Origin: Paremcibacter congregatus
GTDB taxonomy: Bacteria; Pseudomonadota; Alphaproteobacteria; Sphingomonadales; Emcibacteraceae
Length of the DNA: 64,000 nt
Direction: 5' to 3'
NCBI RefSeq assembly: GCF_006385135.1
Contig: NZ_CP041025.1
Location: forward strand, 1,705,501-1,769,500
The notes beneath the pieces were generated by a model, which searched no databases, was not told where the DNA came from, and saw only the letters and a list, made by a program, of their open reading frames with translations. Positions 8,848 through 18,358 of the stretch are shown here, in pieces. Within the stretch, counting starts at the first letter, position 1. Each line of letters opens with the position of its first letter. The translations under genes were made by a program, and so were the position numbers.

Positions 8848-10329
8848 ATGAAACATATCCCGTTTAAAGCTGTCTCCCCTTTGTCCTCATTTGCCAAAGG
8901 GTCTTTTTTTGTGGCGACCATAGCGCTGTCTTTGGGGCAGATCACGCCGGCTTTGGCGGCAAATGCGGCCTGTCAGGAAACATTGACCTGCAAGACATCA
9001 TGGACGGATATTTCCGCTCCCAAAAAACAGCAGGTTTTCCTGTTTGCAGATGATTATAAAAAATTTATCGCCAAGGCTGTTACCGAATTGACCTATGTGG
9101 ATGAGGCGCGGCGTTTCGCCAAGGCCAATGGGTTCAAAAAACTGACAGATAAATCTCCGATGACGCCGGGGGCGCGTTATTACGACGTGAACCGCGACCG
9201 GGCAATTACATTTTTGGTGATTGGCGAGGATGCACTGACCACCGGGTTGCATGTGATCGGGGCGCATATTGATTCCCCGCGACTGGAATTAAAAGGCCGA
9301 CCCCTGGACAGCAGTGGTGATTTTGCTTTGTTCCAGACAAATTTCCATGGTGGCATAAAGAATTATCAATGGACCAATATTCCCCTGGCGCTTGTCGGGC
9401 GTGTGGATAAGAAAGACGGATCCACGGTCAAAATCAATGTCGGCCTGAACCCTGAAGATCCGGTTTTTATGATTCCGGACCTGTCTCCCCATACGGATCG
9501 GGGCTATGGGAATAAGAAAGTAGCGGACATTATAAAGAAGGAAGACTTGGACCCGGTTGTCGGCCATATTCCGGATGGATCGGGCAGTGACGCCATAAAG
9601 CAGGGGGTATTTAATCACCTCAAGGCAACTTACGGCATTACGCCCGCTGACCTTGTATCCGCCGAACTTTCTCTGGTCCCGGCTAGTCCGCCACGGGATC
9701 TGGGTTTTGACCGTGGTCTGATCGCGGCTTATGGTCAGGATGACAAGCTGGCGTCTTATGCCGCCATGCGGGCGATTGCTGACCTTAAAACACCACAGAA
9801 AACCGCTTTGGCTTATCTGGTGGATAATGAAGAAGTTGGCAACCGCAACAATACAGGGGCGAAATCTGAATATTTTCCCACTTTGGTGGCCCGGTTGTTG
9901 AGTAGTACGCTCGGGACCGATTATCGCGATACCAGCCTGAGACAGACCTTGCGTCAGTCGAAAATGGTTTCGGTAGACGTCAATCCCGGCATTAACCCAA
10001 AGAACCCGGGAGCCTGGGAAAAAGGTAATGCGCCGCGTCTGGGGTATGGGGTTAATATTAAGCTTTATGGTCAAGGCAATACCGCCAACTCGGAATATGT
10101 CGCCTGGACCCGTAATTATCTTGATCAAGCCGGTGTTCCCTGGCAGACCACGACCTATAAGGTCGGGGCCGCTGGTGGCGGTACAATCGGCGGTGAGTTT
10201 TCCCGTCAGGATATGGAGGTTATCGATTTTGGTGTACCGCTCCTGTCTATTCATACCCCGATGGCGATCAGCTCAAAGATAGATATATTTCATCTCTATC
10301 AGGCATCCGTGGCTTTTTTTAACAAATAG
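8848..10329 (+). CDS. secreted M18 family aminopeptidase
   Basis: 493 aa. M18 zinc aminopeptidase, releasing N-terminal residues from peptides. Metal-binding HID is at 140-142 (GAHIDSPRLELK), and the catalytic and bridging acids lie in LVDNEEVGNRNNTGAKSEYF; the C-terminal metal His is in LSIHTPMA. A signal peptide is clear: basic start, hydrophobic core at about 19-31 and an ALA-A type cleavage site near residue 37. M18 enzymes are usually cytosolic, so a periplasmic form is notable. AGGAGTTTTC precedes the ATG. Probably monocistronic. Confidence 0.9.
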   Translation: MKHIPFKAVSPLSSFAKGSFFVATIALSLGQITPALAANAACQETLTCKTSWTDISAPKKQQVFLFADDYKKFIAKAVTELTYVDEARRFAKANGFKKLTDKSPMTPGARYYDVNRDRAITFLVIGEDALTTGLHVIGAHIDSPRLELKGRPLDSSGDFALFQTNFHGGIKNYQWTNIPLALVGRVDKKDGSTVKINVGLNPEDPVFMIPDLSPHTDRGYGNKKVADIIKKEDLDPVVGHIPDGSGSDAIKQGVFNHLKATYGITPADLVSAELSLVPASPPRDLGFDRGLIAAYGQDDKLASYAAMRAIADLKTPQKTALAYLVDNEEVGNRNNTGAKSEYFPTLVARLLSSTLGTDYRDTSLRQTLRQSKMVSVDVNPGINPKNPGAWEKGNAPRLGYGVNIKLYGQGNTANSEYVAWTRNYLDQAGVPWQTTTYKVGAAGGGTIGGEFSRQDMEVIDFGVPLLSIHTPMAISSKIDIFHLYQASVAFFNK

Positions 10330-10402
10330 CCTCCACATTATGAAATTTTCCGGTATATTCTTTTGATTTCTAGGACATAAATTTAACTCATTGGATATTT
10401 AT

Positions 10403-11836
10403 ATGCACCGTCAACGTTGCACACGCATAATCGCAACTCTCGGCCCGTCAAGTTCAGACGCGGAAACCATTAAAAAACTCTCAGATGCCGGGGCGGATGT
10501 CTTTCGTCTGAATATGAGTCACGGCAAGCATAGTGATATTGGTAAAATTCATGCCGCGATCCGCCAAGTAGAAGTGGAAACCGGCCGGGCCATCGGTATT
10601 CTCGCTGATTTGCAGGGGCCAAAGTTGCGGCTTGGTGTTTTTGACGGCGACAAGACGGAATTGACCAATGGCCAGACATTCATTCTCGATATGGATCAGA
10701 CGCCGGGTGATAGTTCACGGGTCTGTCTGCCACACCCGGAAATTTATCAGGCGGTAGAAAAGGGGACAGACCTGCTGCTTGATGATGGAAAAATCCGTTT
10801 GAAGATCACGGCAGTTGAGGGCACTAAAATCACCACCAAGGTTTCTGTTGGCGGGCCGATTTCCAACCGCAAAGGGGTCAATGTGCCCAGCGCGATTTTA
10901 CCGCTGGCGGCGCTGACCAAGAAAGATAAAGAAGATCTCGATTTTGTCCTTGGTCTTGGCGTCGACTGGGTCGGGTTGTCTTTTGTACAGCGTCCGGAAG
11001 ATGTGGTGGAGGCGCGCGAGATTATCGGGGACCAGGCCGCGGTTCTGTCAAAACTTGAGAAACCTTCCGCGCTTTATGCTCTTGATGAGATTATTGATCT
11101 GTCTGATGCGGTTATGGTGGCCCGCGGGGATATGGGAGTTGAGCTGCCCATGGAAGAAGTGCCGGCGAAGCAGAAGAAGATCATCCGCCATGCCCGTCGT
11201 GCTGGCAAGCCGGTGGTTGTCGCGACCCAGATGCTTGAAAGCATGATTTCAAGCCCGGTCCCGACGCGGGCGGAAGTCTCGGACGTGGCCAATGCGATTT
11301 TTGATGGCACTGATGCGATTATGTTGTCAGCCGAATCCGCAGCAGGGGCCTATCCGGTCGAGGCCGTCAGCTATATGGCGCGCATTGCCAGAACCATTGA
11401 AAAGGAACCCAGTTACCGCCGGGCTCTTGATAAAGAGGAAACCCGGCTGGAACCGACATCAGCGGATGCATTGAGTGCGGCGGCCAAGCAGGTGGCGCAA
11501 ACCTTGAACGCCACGGCAATCGTGACCTACACCACATCAGGTTCTACGGCGCTCCGGGCTTCTCGGGAACGTCCGAAGACATCCTTGTTGGTTCTCACCC
11601 CCAATCAGACGACAGCCCGCCGTCTCAGCCTTGTATGGGGCTTGAACTGTGTTCATACCAAAGATGCGACAGACTTTCAGGATATGATTGATAAGGCTTG
11701 TCATATTTGTGTGAAATACAACTTTGCCCGAAAGAATGATCACATTGTGATTACCGCCGGGATGCCGTTCGGGACGCCTGGCAAGACGAATGTACTGCGC
11801 ATTGCCCGTATTCAGGACTATCATACAGCGGAATGA
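10403..11836 (+). CDS. pyk: pyruvate kinase
   Basis: 477 aa. Transfers phosphate from phosphoenolpyruvate to ADP in the last step of glycolysis. RIIATLGPSS is at the N terminus, FRLNMSHG follows, and the active-site block VMVARGDMGVELP holds the metal and substrate residues; the C-terminal allosteric domain is complete. I start at the ATG at 10403, which gives the family-typical MHRQRCTRI start; a TTG 12 bases upstream is the alternative. Neither has a good ribosome-binding site, so the start is uncertain by four codons. Confidence 0.94.
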   Translation: MHRQRCTRIIATLGPSSSDAETIKKLSDAGADVFRLNMSHGKHSDIGKIHAAIRQVEVETGRAIGILADLQGPKLRLGVFDGDKTELTNGQTFILDMDQTPGDSSRVCLPHPEIYQAVEKGTDLLLDDGKIRLKITAVEGTKITTKVSVGGPISNRKGVNVPSAILPLAALTKKDKEDLDFVLGLGVDWVGLSFVQRPEDVVEAREIIGDQAAVLSKLEKPSALYALDEIIDLSDAVMVARGDMGVELPMEEVPAKQKKIIRHARRAGKPVVVATQMLESMISSPVPTRAEVSDVANAIFDGTDAIMLSAESAAGAYPVEAVSYMARIARTIEKEPSYRRALDKEETRLEPTSADALSAAAKQVAQTLNATAIVTYTTSGSTALRASRERPKTSLLVLTPNQTTARRLSLVWGLNCVHTKDATDFQDMIDKACHICVKYNFARKNDHIVITAGMPFGTPGKTNVLRIARIQDYHTAE

Positions 11837-11846
11837 TTATGGCTGA

Positions 11847-12479
11847 TCAGTCGGGTAATAAGTCTCGGCTGATCAGGTCTTCTTCAAGCCTGGCGGGAGT
11901 GGTGAACAGATGTGTCTGGATACCAAATATCTCGGCCGCCTGCAGGTTTTCCATCCGGTCATCAATAAACAGAATGTTCTGCGCCGCGACGCCGACCCGC
12001 TTGAGCAGTATTTCATAAAGGCGCGGGTCCGGTTTGGTGATTTTCTCCGTACCGGAAACAATGCTGTCTTTAAAGAGAGCCGTAAAGGCATGTTTCTGTT
12101 GAAAGCGGGTGAATTTCTCCGCGGGGAAATTGGTCAGGGCATATAGCGGATGCTGCTGCGCATCAAGTTGGTAGAGCAAGGCAATCGTCTCTTCAATCAG
12201 GCCATCAAACATCTGATCCCATAGTGTTTCGAAGAGCCCGATCATCTCGTGATGGTCAGGGAATTGTTGCTGCAGACGTGTGATATTGTCGTTAAAGGGG
12301 ACACCTTGATCGTGTCGGGTATGCCAGGCGAGGGTGCAGACATGCGTGAGAAAATAATCGAGCTCTTCCTCGCGGCCATCAAACAGAGGTTTGTAGGCGA
12401 AGCGGGGGTCCCATTTGACCACGACATTTCCGATATCGAAAACGAGCGCAGTAATGGGAATATGAGGTGACGTGCTCAT
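11847..12479 (-). CDS. HAD-superfamily hydrolase (YihX-like)
   Basis: 210 aa. HAD phosphatase fold: motif I is FDIGNVVVKWD, where the usual second Asp is replaced by Asn-Val, as in the YihX / epoxide-hydrolase-like branch; motif II is ALTNFP; the Lys motif is EKITKPDP; motif IV is ILFIDDRMENL. YihX removes phosphate from glucose-1-phosphate, but the substrate here is unknown. The start at 12479 gives MSTSPHIP; open frame extends to 12551 across the rpmJ terminator hairpin and is rejected. Convergent with pyk, 10 bases apart. Confidence 0.85.
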   Translation of the reverse strand: MSTSPHIPITALVFDIGNVVVKWDPRFAYKPLFDGREEELDYFLTHVCTLAWHTRHDQGVPFNDNITRLQQQFPDHHEMIGLFETLWDQMFDGLIEETIALLYQLDAQQHPLYALTNFPAEKFTRFQQKHAFTALFKDSIVSGTEKITKPDPRLYEILLKRVGVAAQNILFIDDRMENLQAAEIFGIQTHLFTTPARLEEDLISRDLLPD

Positions 12480-12502
12480 TTTCAAAGACCCCATAATGAA
12501 GA

Positions 12503-12533
12503 AGACCGAGCCCTTGGGGGGGAGGCTCGGTCT
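12503..12533 (-). terminator. terminator of rpmJ
   Basis: A 10-base-pair perfect stem (AGACCGAGCC / GGCTCGGTCT) with an 11-base loop, C-rich on the minus strand. It is followed leftward by a T-rich tail. It lies 46 bases past the rpmJ stop and just before the HAD gene. Confidence 0.7.
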
Positions 12534-12579
12534 CCTATTAACTGCTGACACGAGGTCTGCAGAAAATTAGATTTCAATA

Positions 12580-12705
12580 TTAACCTTGACGTGCTTTGAA
12601 GCGACGGTTGGTTTTATTGATAACATATGTCCGTCCGCGGCGACGAATAACGCGACAATCGCGGTGACGGTTTTTTAATGATTTTAAAGAGTTAACGACC
12701 TTCAT
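12580..12705 (-). CDS. rpmJ: 50S ribosomal protein L36
   Basis: 41 aa, so short it is easily overlooked. Translation of the minus strand begins [19 protein letters not shown] and ends [13 protein letters not shown], the alphaproteobacterial L36 pattern. It has only one cysteine and lacks the CxxC...CxxxH zinc ribbon, so it is the zinc-independent form. GAGAAG lies upstream of the ATG. It is not in a ribosomal operon, is flanked by a divergent HerA-like gene, and has its own terminator at 12503-12533. Confidence 0.95.
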   Translation of the reverse strand: MKVVNSLKSLKNRHRDCRVIRRRGRTYVINKTNRRFKARQG

Positions 12706-12957
12706 GGTTCTTCTCGCCTACTAAATTTCTATACTTAAAATATAAGTACTTAAAAGTTCGGGCGAAACCTATATTTGATTGGAATAAATGTCAATAGCTA
12801 AGACAGTATTCCGCAAATAAAAAGACAACCCTTGATTATTACCATTAACAAGTCATTGAAAATTATAATCAACCTTTAAGACTCCTTAAAGAAGCCCCCT
12901 ATATAATGTCCCCATGATACTGCATTTTGAGAAAAAAACAACGTTGAAATATGAACT
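12706..12957. other. divergent promoter region of rpmJ and the HerA-like gene
   Basis: 252 bases, AT-rich, with no reading frame I trust. For the rightward gene a TATAAT box is at 12902-12907. A perfect inverted repeat CTTTAAG-ACTC-CTTAAAG (12874-12891) sits where the -35 box would be, and its centre contains GACTC, a CcrM (GANTC) site. The leftward rpmJ promoter is not clear. Confidence 0.5.
12874..12907 (+). promoter_or_regulatory. putative promoter with inverted-repeat operator and GANTC site
   Basis: The 7+4+7 inverted repeat (12874-12891) is followed 10 bases later by TATAAT (12902-12907), some 50 bases before the HerA-like start. The repeat overlaps the expected -35 region and contains one GANTC site. 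It could bind a repressor or respond to methylation; this is inference. Confidence 0.4.
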
Positions 12958-14616
12958 ATGGATAAAAATTCTGAATTAAATCAGGCGAATGCCCCGGAAC
13001 GCGCTCTTGTAACGGAGGTTGGGTTTGTTACTAAGGTCAGTGGTCGTGATACCGTTGTGCTTTGTGACATTGAAACGTTAAACAGGCACCGGGACGAAGA
13101 TGAGTCGTCCTGTCTTCCGGCGGGCCAAATTGGCGCCATCGTCAAGATTAAGGTCAGCAAAGGATTCGTATTTGCCACAGTACGTGAAATCACGCGGCAG
13201 GGCGATGGTGTTGGTCCGGTTCAGCATGTTGTGATGCATCTTGATTATATTGGCCATGGCACCCGGGCCCCCTACATGCCCACCGGTATTAATTTTGAGC
13301 GCGGGATTACGGATTTTCCGATTCCGGGTCAGCCTGTTTATGAAGTTTCCTATGATGATCTGGAGGCAATTTTCGGAGTAAACGACACCAATCATTTCCA
13401 TGTGGGAACTGTTTTCCCGCAGCATGTGACCCCGGCCAGTATTATGACGGACAGTATGCTGGGAAAACATTTTGCGGTACTCGGCAGTACAGGGACAGGG
13501 AAATCCTGTACCGTAGCCCTTCTGATCCACAGGATTGTGGAGCGTATGCCCAAGGGACATATTATTATCCTTGATCCGCATAATGAATATACCGCGGCCT
13601 TTTCCGACTGTGGCGAACATTTCGATATCAGTAACCTAAGGTTACCCTATTGGATGATGAACTTTGAAGAGCATGTGGAAATGTTCATTGGTCAGCAACC
13701 CTCTATGGAACGTGAAGTGGAAATTGATATCCTGCGGCGGTGTCTTTATGCCGCACGGGTTGATGCGGCGGTCAATATGGCATCTGAGAAAATCACGGTT
13801 AATTCGCCAATTCCCTATAAATTGTCCTTCCTTCTGGAATTTCTGGAAAAAAGCATGGGACGGCTGGATAATCCCGAAAAACTCACGCCTTTCTTGCGTC
13901 TGAAGGGCAAAATTGAAGAACTGCGCAGGGATGTGCGCTTTAACTTCATGTTTTCTGGCCTGCTGGCCCATGATAACCTTAAGGATGTAATCAAGAATTT
14001 ATTGCGCTTTCCTGTAGATAACAAACCGGTATCGACCATTGACCTGTCCGGGGTGCCTTCGGAAATCGTCAATGTGGTGGTGTCCATGATCAGCCGCCTG
14101 GTGTTTGATTTCGCGGTATGGAGCCGGGGCGAGAATGCGCGCCCCATCCTGCTGGTTTGTGAGGAGGCCCATCGTTATATCCCGACAGAAGGTCATACGG
14201 TCTTTGGCTCTTCCCGTAAGGCGATCGAGAGGATTGCCCGGGAGGGCCGCAAATATGGCGTTTCCTTGGGACTGGTTTCACAGCGCCCGGCAGATGTTTC
14301 GGAATCCGCCTTGTCGCAATGTGGGACAATTTTCGCCATGCGAATGAATAATGAACGTGACCAGCGCTTTGTTGAACATGTTATGCCCGAAGGCAGCCGG
14401 GGGGCCTTGTCGGCTCTGTCCTCTTTACAAAACAGAGAAGCCCTGATCGTCGGGGAAGGGGTGCGGGCCCCGGTGCGGGTGATGCTGGATAAACTAGATG
14501 AGAACAAACGCCCATCGGGTGGCAACCCGGAATATTCGGAAGACTGGCAAAAAGAAATTGTCGACGACAGTTTCATTATGGACACCATTCAGAATTGGCG
14601 TAATCAGGGGCGATAA
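12958..14616 (+). CDS. HerA-like DNA translocase/ATPase (DUF87)
   Basis: 552 aa. Residues ~15-130 form a HAS-barrel-like N domain. The RecA-like motor has Walker A GSTGTGKS (176-183), ILDPHNEY just after it, and a Walker B region PILLVCEEAHRYIP, followed by REGRKYGVSLGLVSQRP and the SQCGTIFAMRM segment typical of HerA/FtsK-type hexamers. HerA works with the nuclease NurA in archaea, and bacterial homologues pair with Sir2, DUF4297 or other effectors in defence. None is adjacent here, so this is an orphan translocase of unknown partner. Predicted cytosolic. Confidence 0.88.
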   Translation: MDKNSELNQANAPERALVTEVGFVTKVSGRDTVVLCDIETLNRHRDEDESSCLPAGQIGAIVKIKVSKGFVFATVREITRQGDGVGPVQHVVMHLDYIGHGTRAPYMPTGINFERGITDFPIPGQPVYEVSYDDLEAIFGVNDTNHFHVGTVFPQHVTPASIMTDSMLGKHFAVLGSTGTGKSCTVALLIHRIVERMPKGHIIILDPHNEYTAAFSDCGEHFDISNLRLPYWMMNFEEHVEMFIGQQPSMEREVEIDILRRCLYAARVDAAVNMASEKITVNSPIPYKLSFLLEFLEKSMGRLDNPEKLTPFLRLKGKIEELRRDVRFNFMFSGLLAHDNLKDVIKNLLRFPVDNKPVSTIDLSGVPSEIVNVVVSMISRLVFDFAVWSRGENARPILLVCEEAHRYIPTEGHTVFGSSRKAIERIAREGRKYGVSLGLVSQRPADVSESALSQCGTIFAMRMNNERDQRFVEHVMPEGSRGALSALSSLQNREALIVGEGVRAPVRVMLDKLDENKRPSGGNPEYSEDWQKEIVDDSFIMDTIQNWRNQGR

Positions 14617-14812
14617 TGGCGATGTTTACAGACCATAGGTGGTATTTTCTCCGTAATTGAACGTATGGTTTGCGGGGAATTAACCATGAAAAGATAATTA
14701 TCGGAGGCTATTAACGATATATTTAGCAATCGGGCATAAGAATAACCCTGAAGATAATTATAGTCATAAATATTTGGTTTCATAAAAATTTAGTAAAAAA
14801 GTGGTGGTACGG

Positions 14813-17113
14813 ATGAGTCAACAAAAACATAAAATTGATAATGCGAAAGGTGCAGCAGAAAGCGTGTTTACCATAAAAAATTCATTGTTCGGTATTGTCG
14901 CGGTTCTCGTTCTTATTGTGGTGTCTTTCAGAATTAGTTCTTCGATTGAGGCCTCAAACCATAAAGCCGAAATGGAAATGGCACTTTCCATCAACGACTT
15001 TTCCGATGATTTGATTGCCGCTGCAGGGCATTTTTCCATTGAACGCGGGGTAATGGTGATTGCCCTGGGCTCGGACAGAAAAATTACACCTGAGTTCAAG
15101 AAAATTGTTGATGACAACCGTGCGGCCGGGATTGCTGCTTTCAAAAAAGCAATGGATACCATGAAAGATCTTGAGGATTTTTCCCGCAAGGCAAAAATGG
15201 AAAAGAGCATTAAAGCCAATTTTGAGGCTTATCTTGAGGCCCAGTCTCAGGCGGATCAGGCCAGCCTGATCAGTTTCGCCGATGAACAGGATATGGAAGC
15301 CCAGGCCGACAAGAGTTCCAAAAAAGGCCGCAGCGGTCGTAATTTCCGTCGGGCGATTGATACGCTGAATGAAGACATCCAGAAAGTTCGGATGGCGGTT
15401 GCCTTTGAAGCCAATATTTCAAACTCTCAAATCATTCTGTATAGCCAGCTTAAGGATACTCTGGCGGTGATGATGGAATATAGTGACCGGGAATGGGCCG
15501 GTATCGGCGCCTCAATTCCAACCCGGCGACCAATTTCCAAAAACATGCTGGCGAATATGTCTTCTTATATTGGCCGGGTGAATTCTGCCTGGGATATGGT
15601 CAATGCTCTGCTGGAAAGCAGCGTGATTGACCCAAACCTGAAAACATATTCAAAAAAGGTCAATGTTGAATTCTTTGAGAATTATCGTGATCTGAAGGAT
15701 GAAGTTTATTACGCCTCTGATACGGCGGCGGCCTCCCAGGAAGAAAACCTGGAAAGCGTTGAAGCCAATTATCCGGTTGATGCGTCCGACTGGGTTAAGC
15801 AGGCGACAGCAGCCACAAAGACCATTCAGGACCTGAGCAAGGCCGTGGGCGTATCCGCCCGCAAGGCTGCGGACCAAAGCGCTTCTGACGCCAATGGCGA
15901 ACTGGTGACCGGTATTGTTGTATTGATTATCGCCTTGGGTATCGGCGGCGGTGCCTTCTGGATGGTGGCGATGCGTATTGCCCGTCCATTGGGTCGACTG
16001 GGTGATTCCATGTCAGAAATAGCCCATGGCAACCTTGAATCAGACATTGAAGGCACGGACCGTAAAGATGAAATTGGTTTAATGGCCCGGGCTCTGCAGA
16101 TGTTTAAAGAGGCCGCTATCGAGAAAGTTCGTCTTGAAGCAGAACAGAATGAAGCCGAGGAAGAACGGCGTCTGCAGAAAGAGAAGGAACAGGAAGCCAA
16201 ACGTGAAGCGGAAGAACGCGAGCGCCAGCGGGAAGAAGACAATGCCCGGAAGGCCCGTGAAGAACGTCGCGCAGAGATGCTGGCGCTGGCCGATGGTTTC
16301 GAAGCTTCTGTAATGGAAATCGTCAATAACGTCTCCACAGCGTCTGGTGAGATGGAAAGCGCGGCTCAGAAGATGTCTTCTGTTGCCGAAGAAACCACAC
16401 AGCAGGCGACGAATGTCACAGCTGCTTCCGAGCAGACCAGTGCCAATATTCAGACCGTGGCCAGTGCAGCGGAAGAACTGTCGGCTTCTGTGAAGGAAAT
16501 CAGTGGTCAGGTGGCGCAGTCAAATCGTTTCTCTGCTAATGCGGTTCTGGAAACAGATAAGGCAACCGGTGAAATTCAGGGACTGGTTGAGGCCGCTCAG
16601 AAAATTGGCGACGTGATCAACCTGATTAACGATATCGCCAACCAGACCAACCTTCTGGCGCTGAATGCTACTATTGAGGCAGCCCGGGCCGGAGAAGCTG
16701 GTAAAGGCTTTGCGGTTGTGGCTTCCGAAGTGAAAAACCTCGCCAGCCAGACCGCGACGGCAACCGATGATATCACCACTCAGGTGGGCAGCATGCAGGC
16801 GGCGACAGAAAAGGCTGTGAAAGCTATTGATGGCATTCAGAGCGTGATCAAAAGGATCGACGATACTTCCGTATCCATTTCTTCGGCTGTGGAAGAGCAG
16901 GACGCGTCGACCCATGAAATCGCCCGGAATGTATCAGAAGTTTCTGCGGGAACGCAGGAAGTAACCTCTAACATTCACGTGATGAATGACGGGGCGAAGT
17001 CTACCGGAGTTGCGGCGCAGGGCGTGTTGAAATCTGCCCAGAATATGTCACTTCAGTCTGCCGAGTTGCGGACGCAGCTGGAGCAGTTCCTGAATAAAAT
17101 TCGCGCGTCGTAA
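14813..17113 (+). CDS. methyl-accepting chemotaxis protein
   Basis: 766 aa membrane chemoreceptor. TM1 is about residues 24-40, then a long (~320 aa) mostly helical periplasmic sensor starting with the AAGHFSIERGVMVIAL segment, then TM2 near residue 368-388 and a HAMP domain. A highly charged E/R/K-rich coiled coil (about 440-490) links HAMP to the signalling domain, whose tip reads [32 protein letters not shown]. It should control CheA, but no che genes are nearby. I use the ATG at 14813 with GGTGG upstream; two in-frame GTG codons at 14801/14804 are alternatives. Confidence 0.93.
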   Translation: MSQQKHKIDNAKGAAESVFTIKNSLFGIVAVLVLIVVSFRISSSIEASNHKAEMEMALSINDFSDDLIAAAGHFSIERGVMVIALGSDRKITPEFKKIVDDNRAAGIAAFKKAMDTMKDLEDFSRKAKMEKSIKANFEAYLEAQSQADQASLISFADEQDMEAQADKSSKKGRSGRNFRRAIDTLNEDIQKVRMAVAFEANISNSQIILYSQLKDTLAVMMEYSDREWAGIGASIPTRRPISKNMLANMSSYIGRVNSAWDMVNALLESSVIDPNLKTYSKKVNVEFFENYRDLKDEVYYASDTAAASQEENLESVEANYPVDASDWVKQATAATKTIQDLSKAVGVSARKAADQSASDANGELVTGIVVLIIALGIGGGAFWMVAMRIARPLGRLGDSMSEIAHGNLESDIEGTDRKDEIGLMARALQMFKEAAIEKVRLEAEQNEAEEERRLQKEKEQEAKREAEERERQREEDNARKAREERRAEMLALADGFEASVMEIVNNVSTASGEMESAAQKMSSVAEETTQQATNVTAASEQTSANIQTVASAAEELSASVKEISGQVAQSNRFSANAVLETDKATGEIQGLVEAAQKIGDVINLINDIANQTNLLALNATIEAARAGEAGKGFAVVASEVKNLASQTATATDDITTQVGSMQAATEKAVKAIDGIQSVIKRIDDTSVSISSAVEEQDASTHEIARNVSEVSAGTQEVTSNIHVMNDGAKSTGVAAQGVLKSAQNMSLQSAELRTQLEQFLNKIRAS

Positions 17114-17210
17114 AACGTATATAAACCCCTTAGGCAGACCGGGATCCCTTATAATAAAAGTCTTTTAAAAGGACTGATGTATGGGTAGCTAAAGGGAAAA
17201 AACTGCGAAA

Positions 17211-17238
17211 GGGTGCTTCATATGAAGCACCCTTTTTT
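17211..17238 (+). terminator. terminator of the chemoreceptor gene
   Basis: A perfect palindrome GGGTGCTTCA/TATGAAGCACCC followed by six T residues. It lies about 100 bases past the chemoreceptor stop and just before the convergent oxidoreductase gene. Confidence 0.9.
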
Positions 17239-17261
17239 CTTGTCTGGATTTTTGAAGTTTT

Positions 17262-18278
17262 CTAGAATTTCAAAATTGTCTTGCCTATGCTTTTTCCACT
17301 TTCCAAATAGCGGTGTGCTTCTGCGGCATCGGTGGCGGGGAAGATCTTACTGATCACCGGCTTGACCGTGCCATCTTCAATCAAAGGCCAGACCTTGGTC
17401 AGCAGGTTCTGGGCGATTTCCGCCTTGAAGGATGTTTCCCGGGCCCGCAGTGTCGAGCCGGTAAAGGTCAGCCGTTTTAGCATGATCGGCAAAACATTGA
17501 CCTTTACTTTAGGTCCGCGCTGCACCGCAATCATAACAATGCGGCCCTCTACCGCCATGGAAATAAAATTCCGTTTCATATAGTCGCCGGCAATCATGTC
17601 AAGCAACAGGTTGACCCCTTTGCCCTCCGTGAATTTTCGCACTTCCTCGGCGAAATCATGGGTTTTATAGTTGATCGCAAGGTCGGCGCCGAGATCGACA
17701 CAGAAATTGGCCTTCTCTTCACTGCCGGAGGTGGTGATCACGGTGGCGCCAAAGGCCTTGGCAAGCTGAATGGCGGTCGTTCCAATGCCGGAGGTGCCCC
17801 CGTGCACCAAGAAGCTTTCCCCGGCCTGTAATCCGCCCCGGTCGAAGACATTGGACCAGACCGTGAAGAAGGTTTCCGGAAGACCGGCGGCTTCTTCCAT
17901 ACTCAGTCCTTTCGGAACAGGTAGGCATTGCAGGGCAGGCGCCGCGCAATACTCCGCATATCCGCCACCGGCGACCAGAGCGACGACTTGATCGCCAATG
18001 TTGAGGCTGGTTTTGTTTTTTTCAGCAAGGCTGCTGCCAAAGGCGACGATTTCACCTGCCACTTCCAGGCCGGGCAGTTTGGATACCCCTTTGGGTGCCG
18101 GATACATGCCGGTGCGCTGCATGATGTCAGGCCGGTTGACTCCGGCGGCAGCCACTTTGATCAAAACCTCGTCGTGGCGCAATTCGGGCAGGGAGACCTT
18201 GGTTGGTTTCAGGACGTCGGGGCCGCCAAATTCTGAAATTTCAATGGCAGTCATCAGCTCGGGCAGCTGTTGGGTCAT
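17262..18278 (-). CDS. NAD(P)H-quinone oxidoreductase (PIG3-type, zinc-independent MDR)
   Basis: 338 aa medium-chain reductase. GroES-like N domain with GVNRPDIMQRTGMYPAP and LPGLEVAGEI; nucleotide-binding motif LVHGGTSGIGTTAIQLAKAFGA near residue 155; no structural or catalytic zinc cysteines. These are hallmarks of the PIG3/quinone oxidoreductase branch, which reduces quinones with NADPH. AAAAAGGAC precedes the ATG at 18278; a second Met eight codons in is possible. The 5' end faces the DUF1192 gene divergently. Confidence 0.9.
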   Translation of the reverse strand: MTQQLPELMTAIEISEFGGPDVLKPTKVSLPELRHDEVLIKVAAAGVNRPDIMQRTGMYPAPKGVSKLPGLEVAGEIVAFGSSLAEKNKTSLNIGDQVVALVAGGGYAEYCAAPALQCLPVPKGLSMEEAAGLPETFFTVWSNVFDRGGLQAGESFLVHGGTSGIGTTAIQLAKAFGATVITTSGSEEKANFCVDLGADLAINYKTHDFAEEVRKFTEGKGVNLLLDMIAGDYMKRNFISMAVEGRIVMIAVQRGPKVKVNVLPIMLKRLTFTGSTLRARETSFKAEIAQNLLTKVWPLIEDGTVKPVISKIFPATDAAEAHRYLESGKSIGKTILKF

Positions 18279-18358
18279 GGGAAGTCCTTTTTAATGATTA
18301 TCTGATGGGCTATGGTATAATGAAACTTCAGGAAAAAGCAAAATATCATGAGAGAATT

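Noticed and set aside
12480-12551. N-terminal extension of the HAD gene at 11847
   Set aside because: It would run through the rpmJ terminator hairpin and has no homology to the family.
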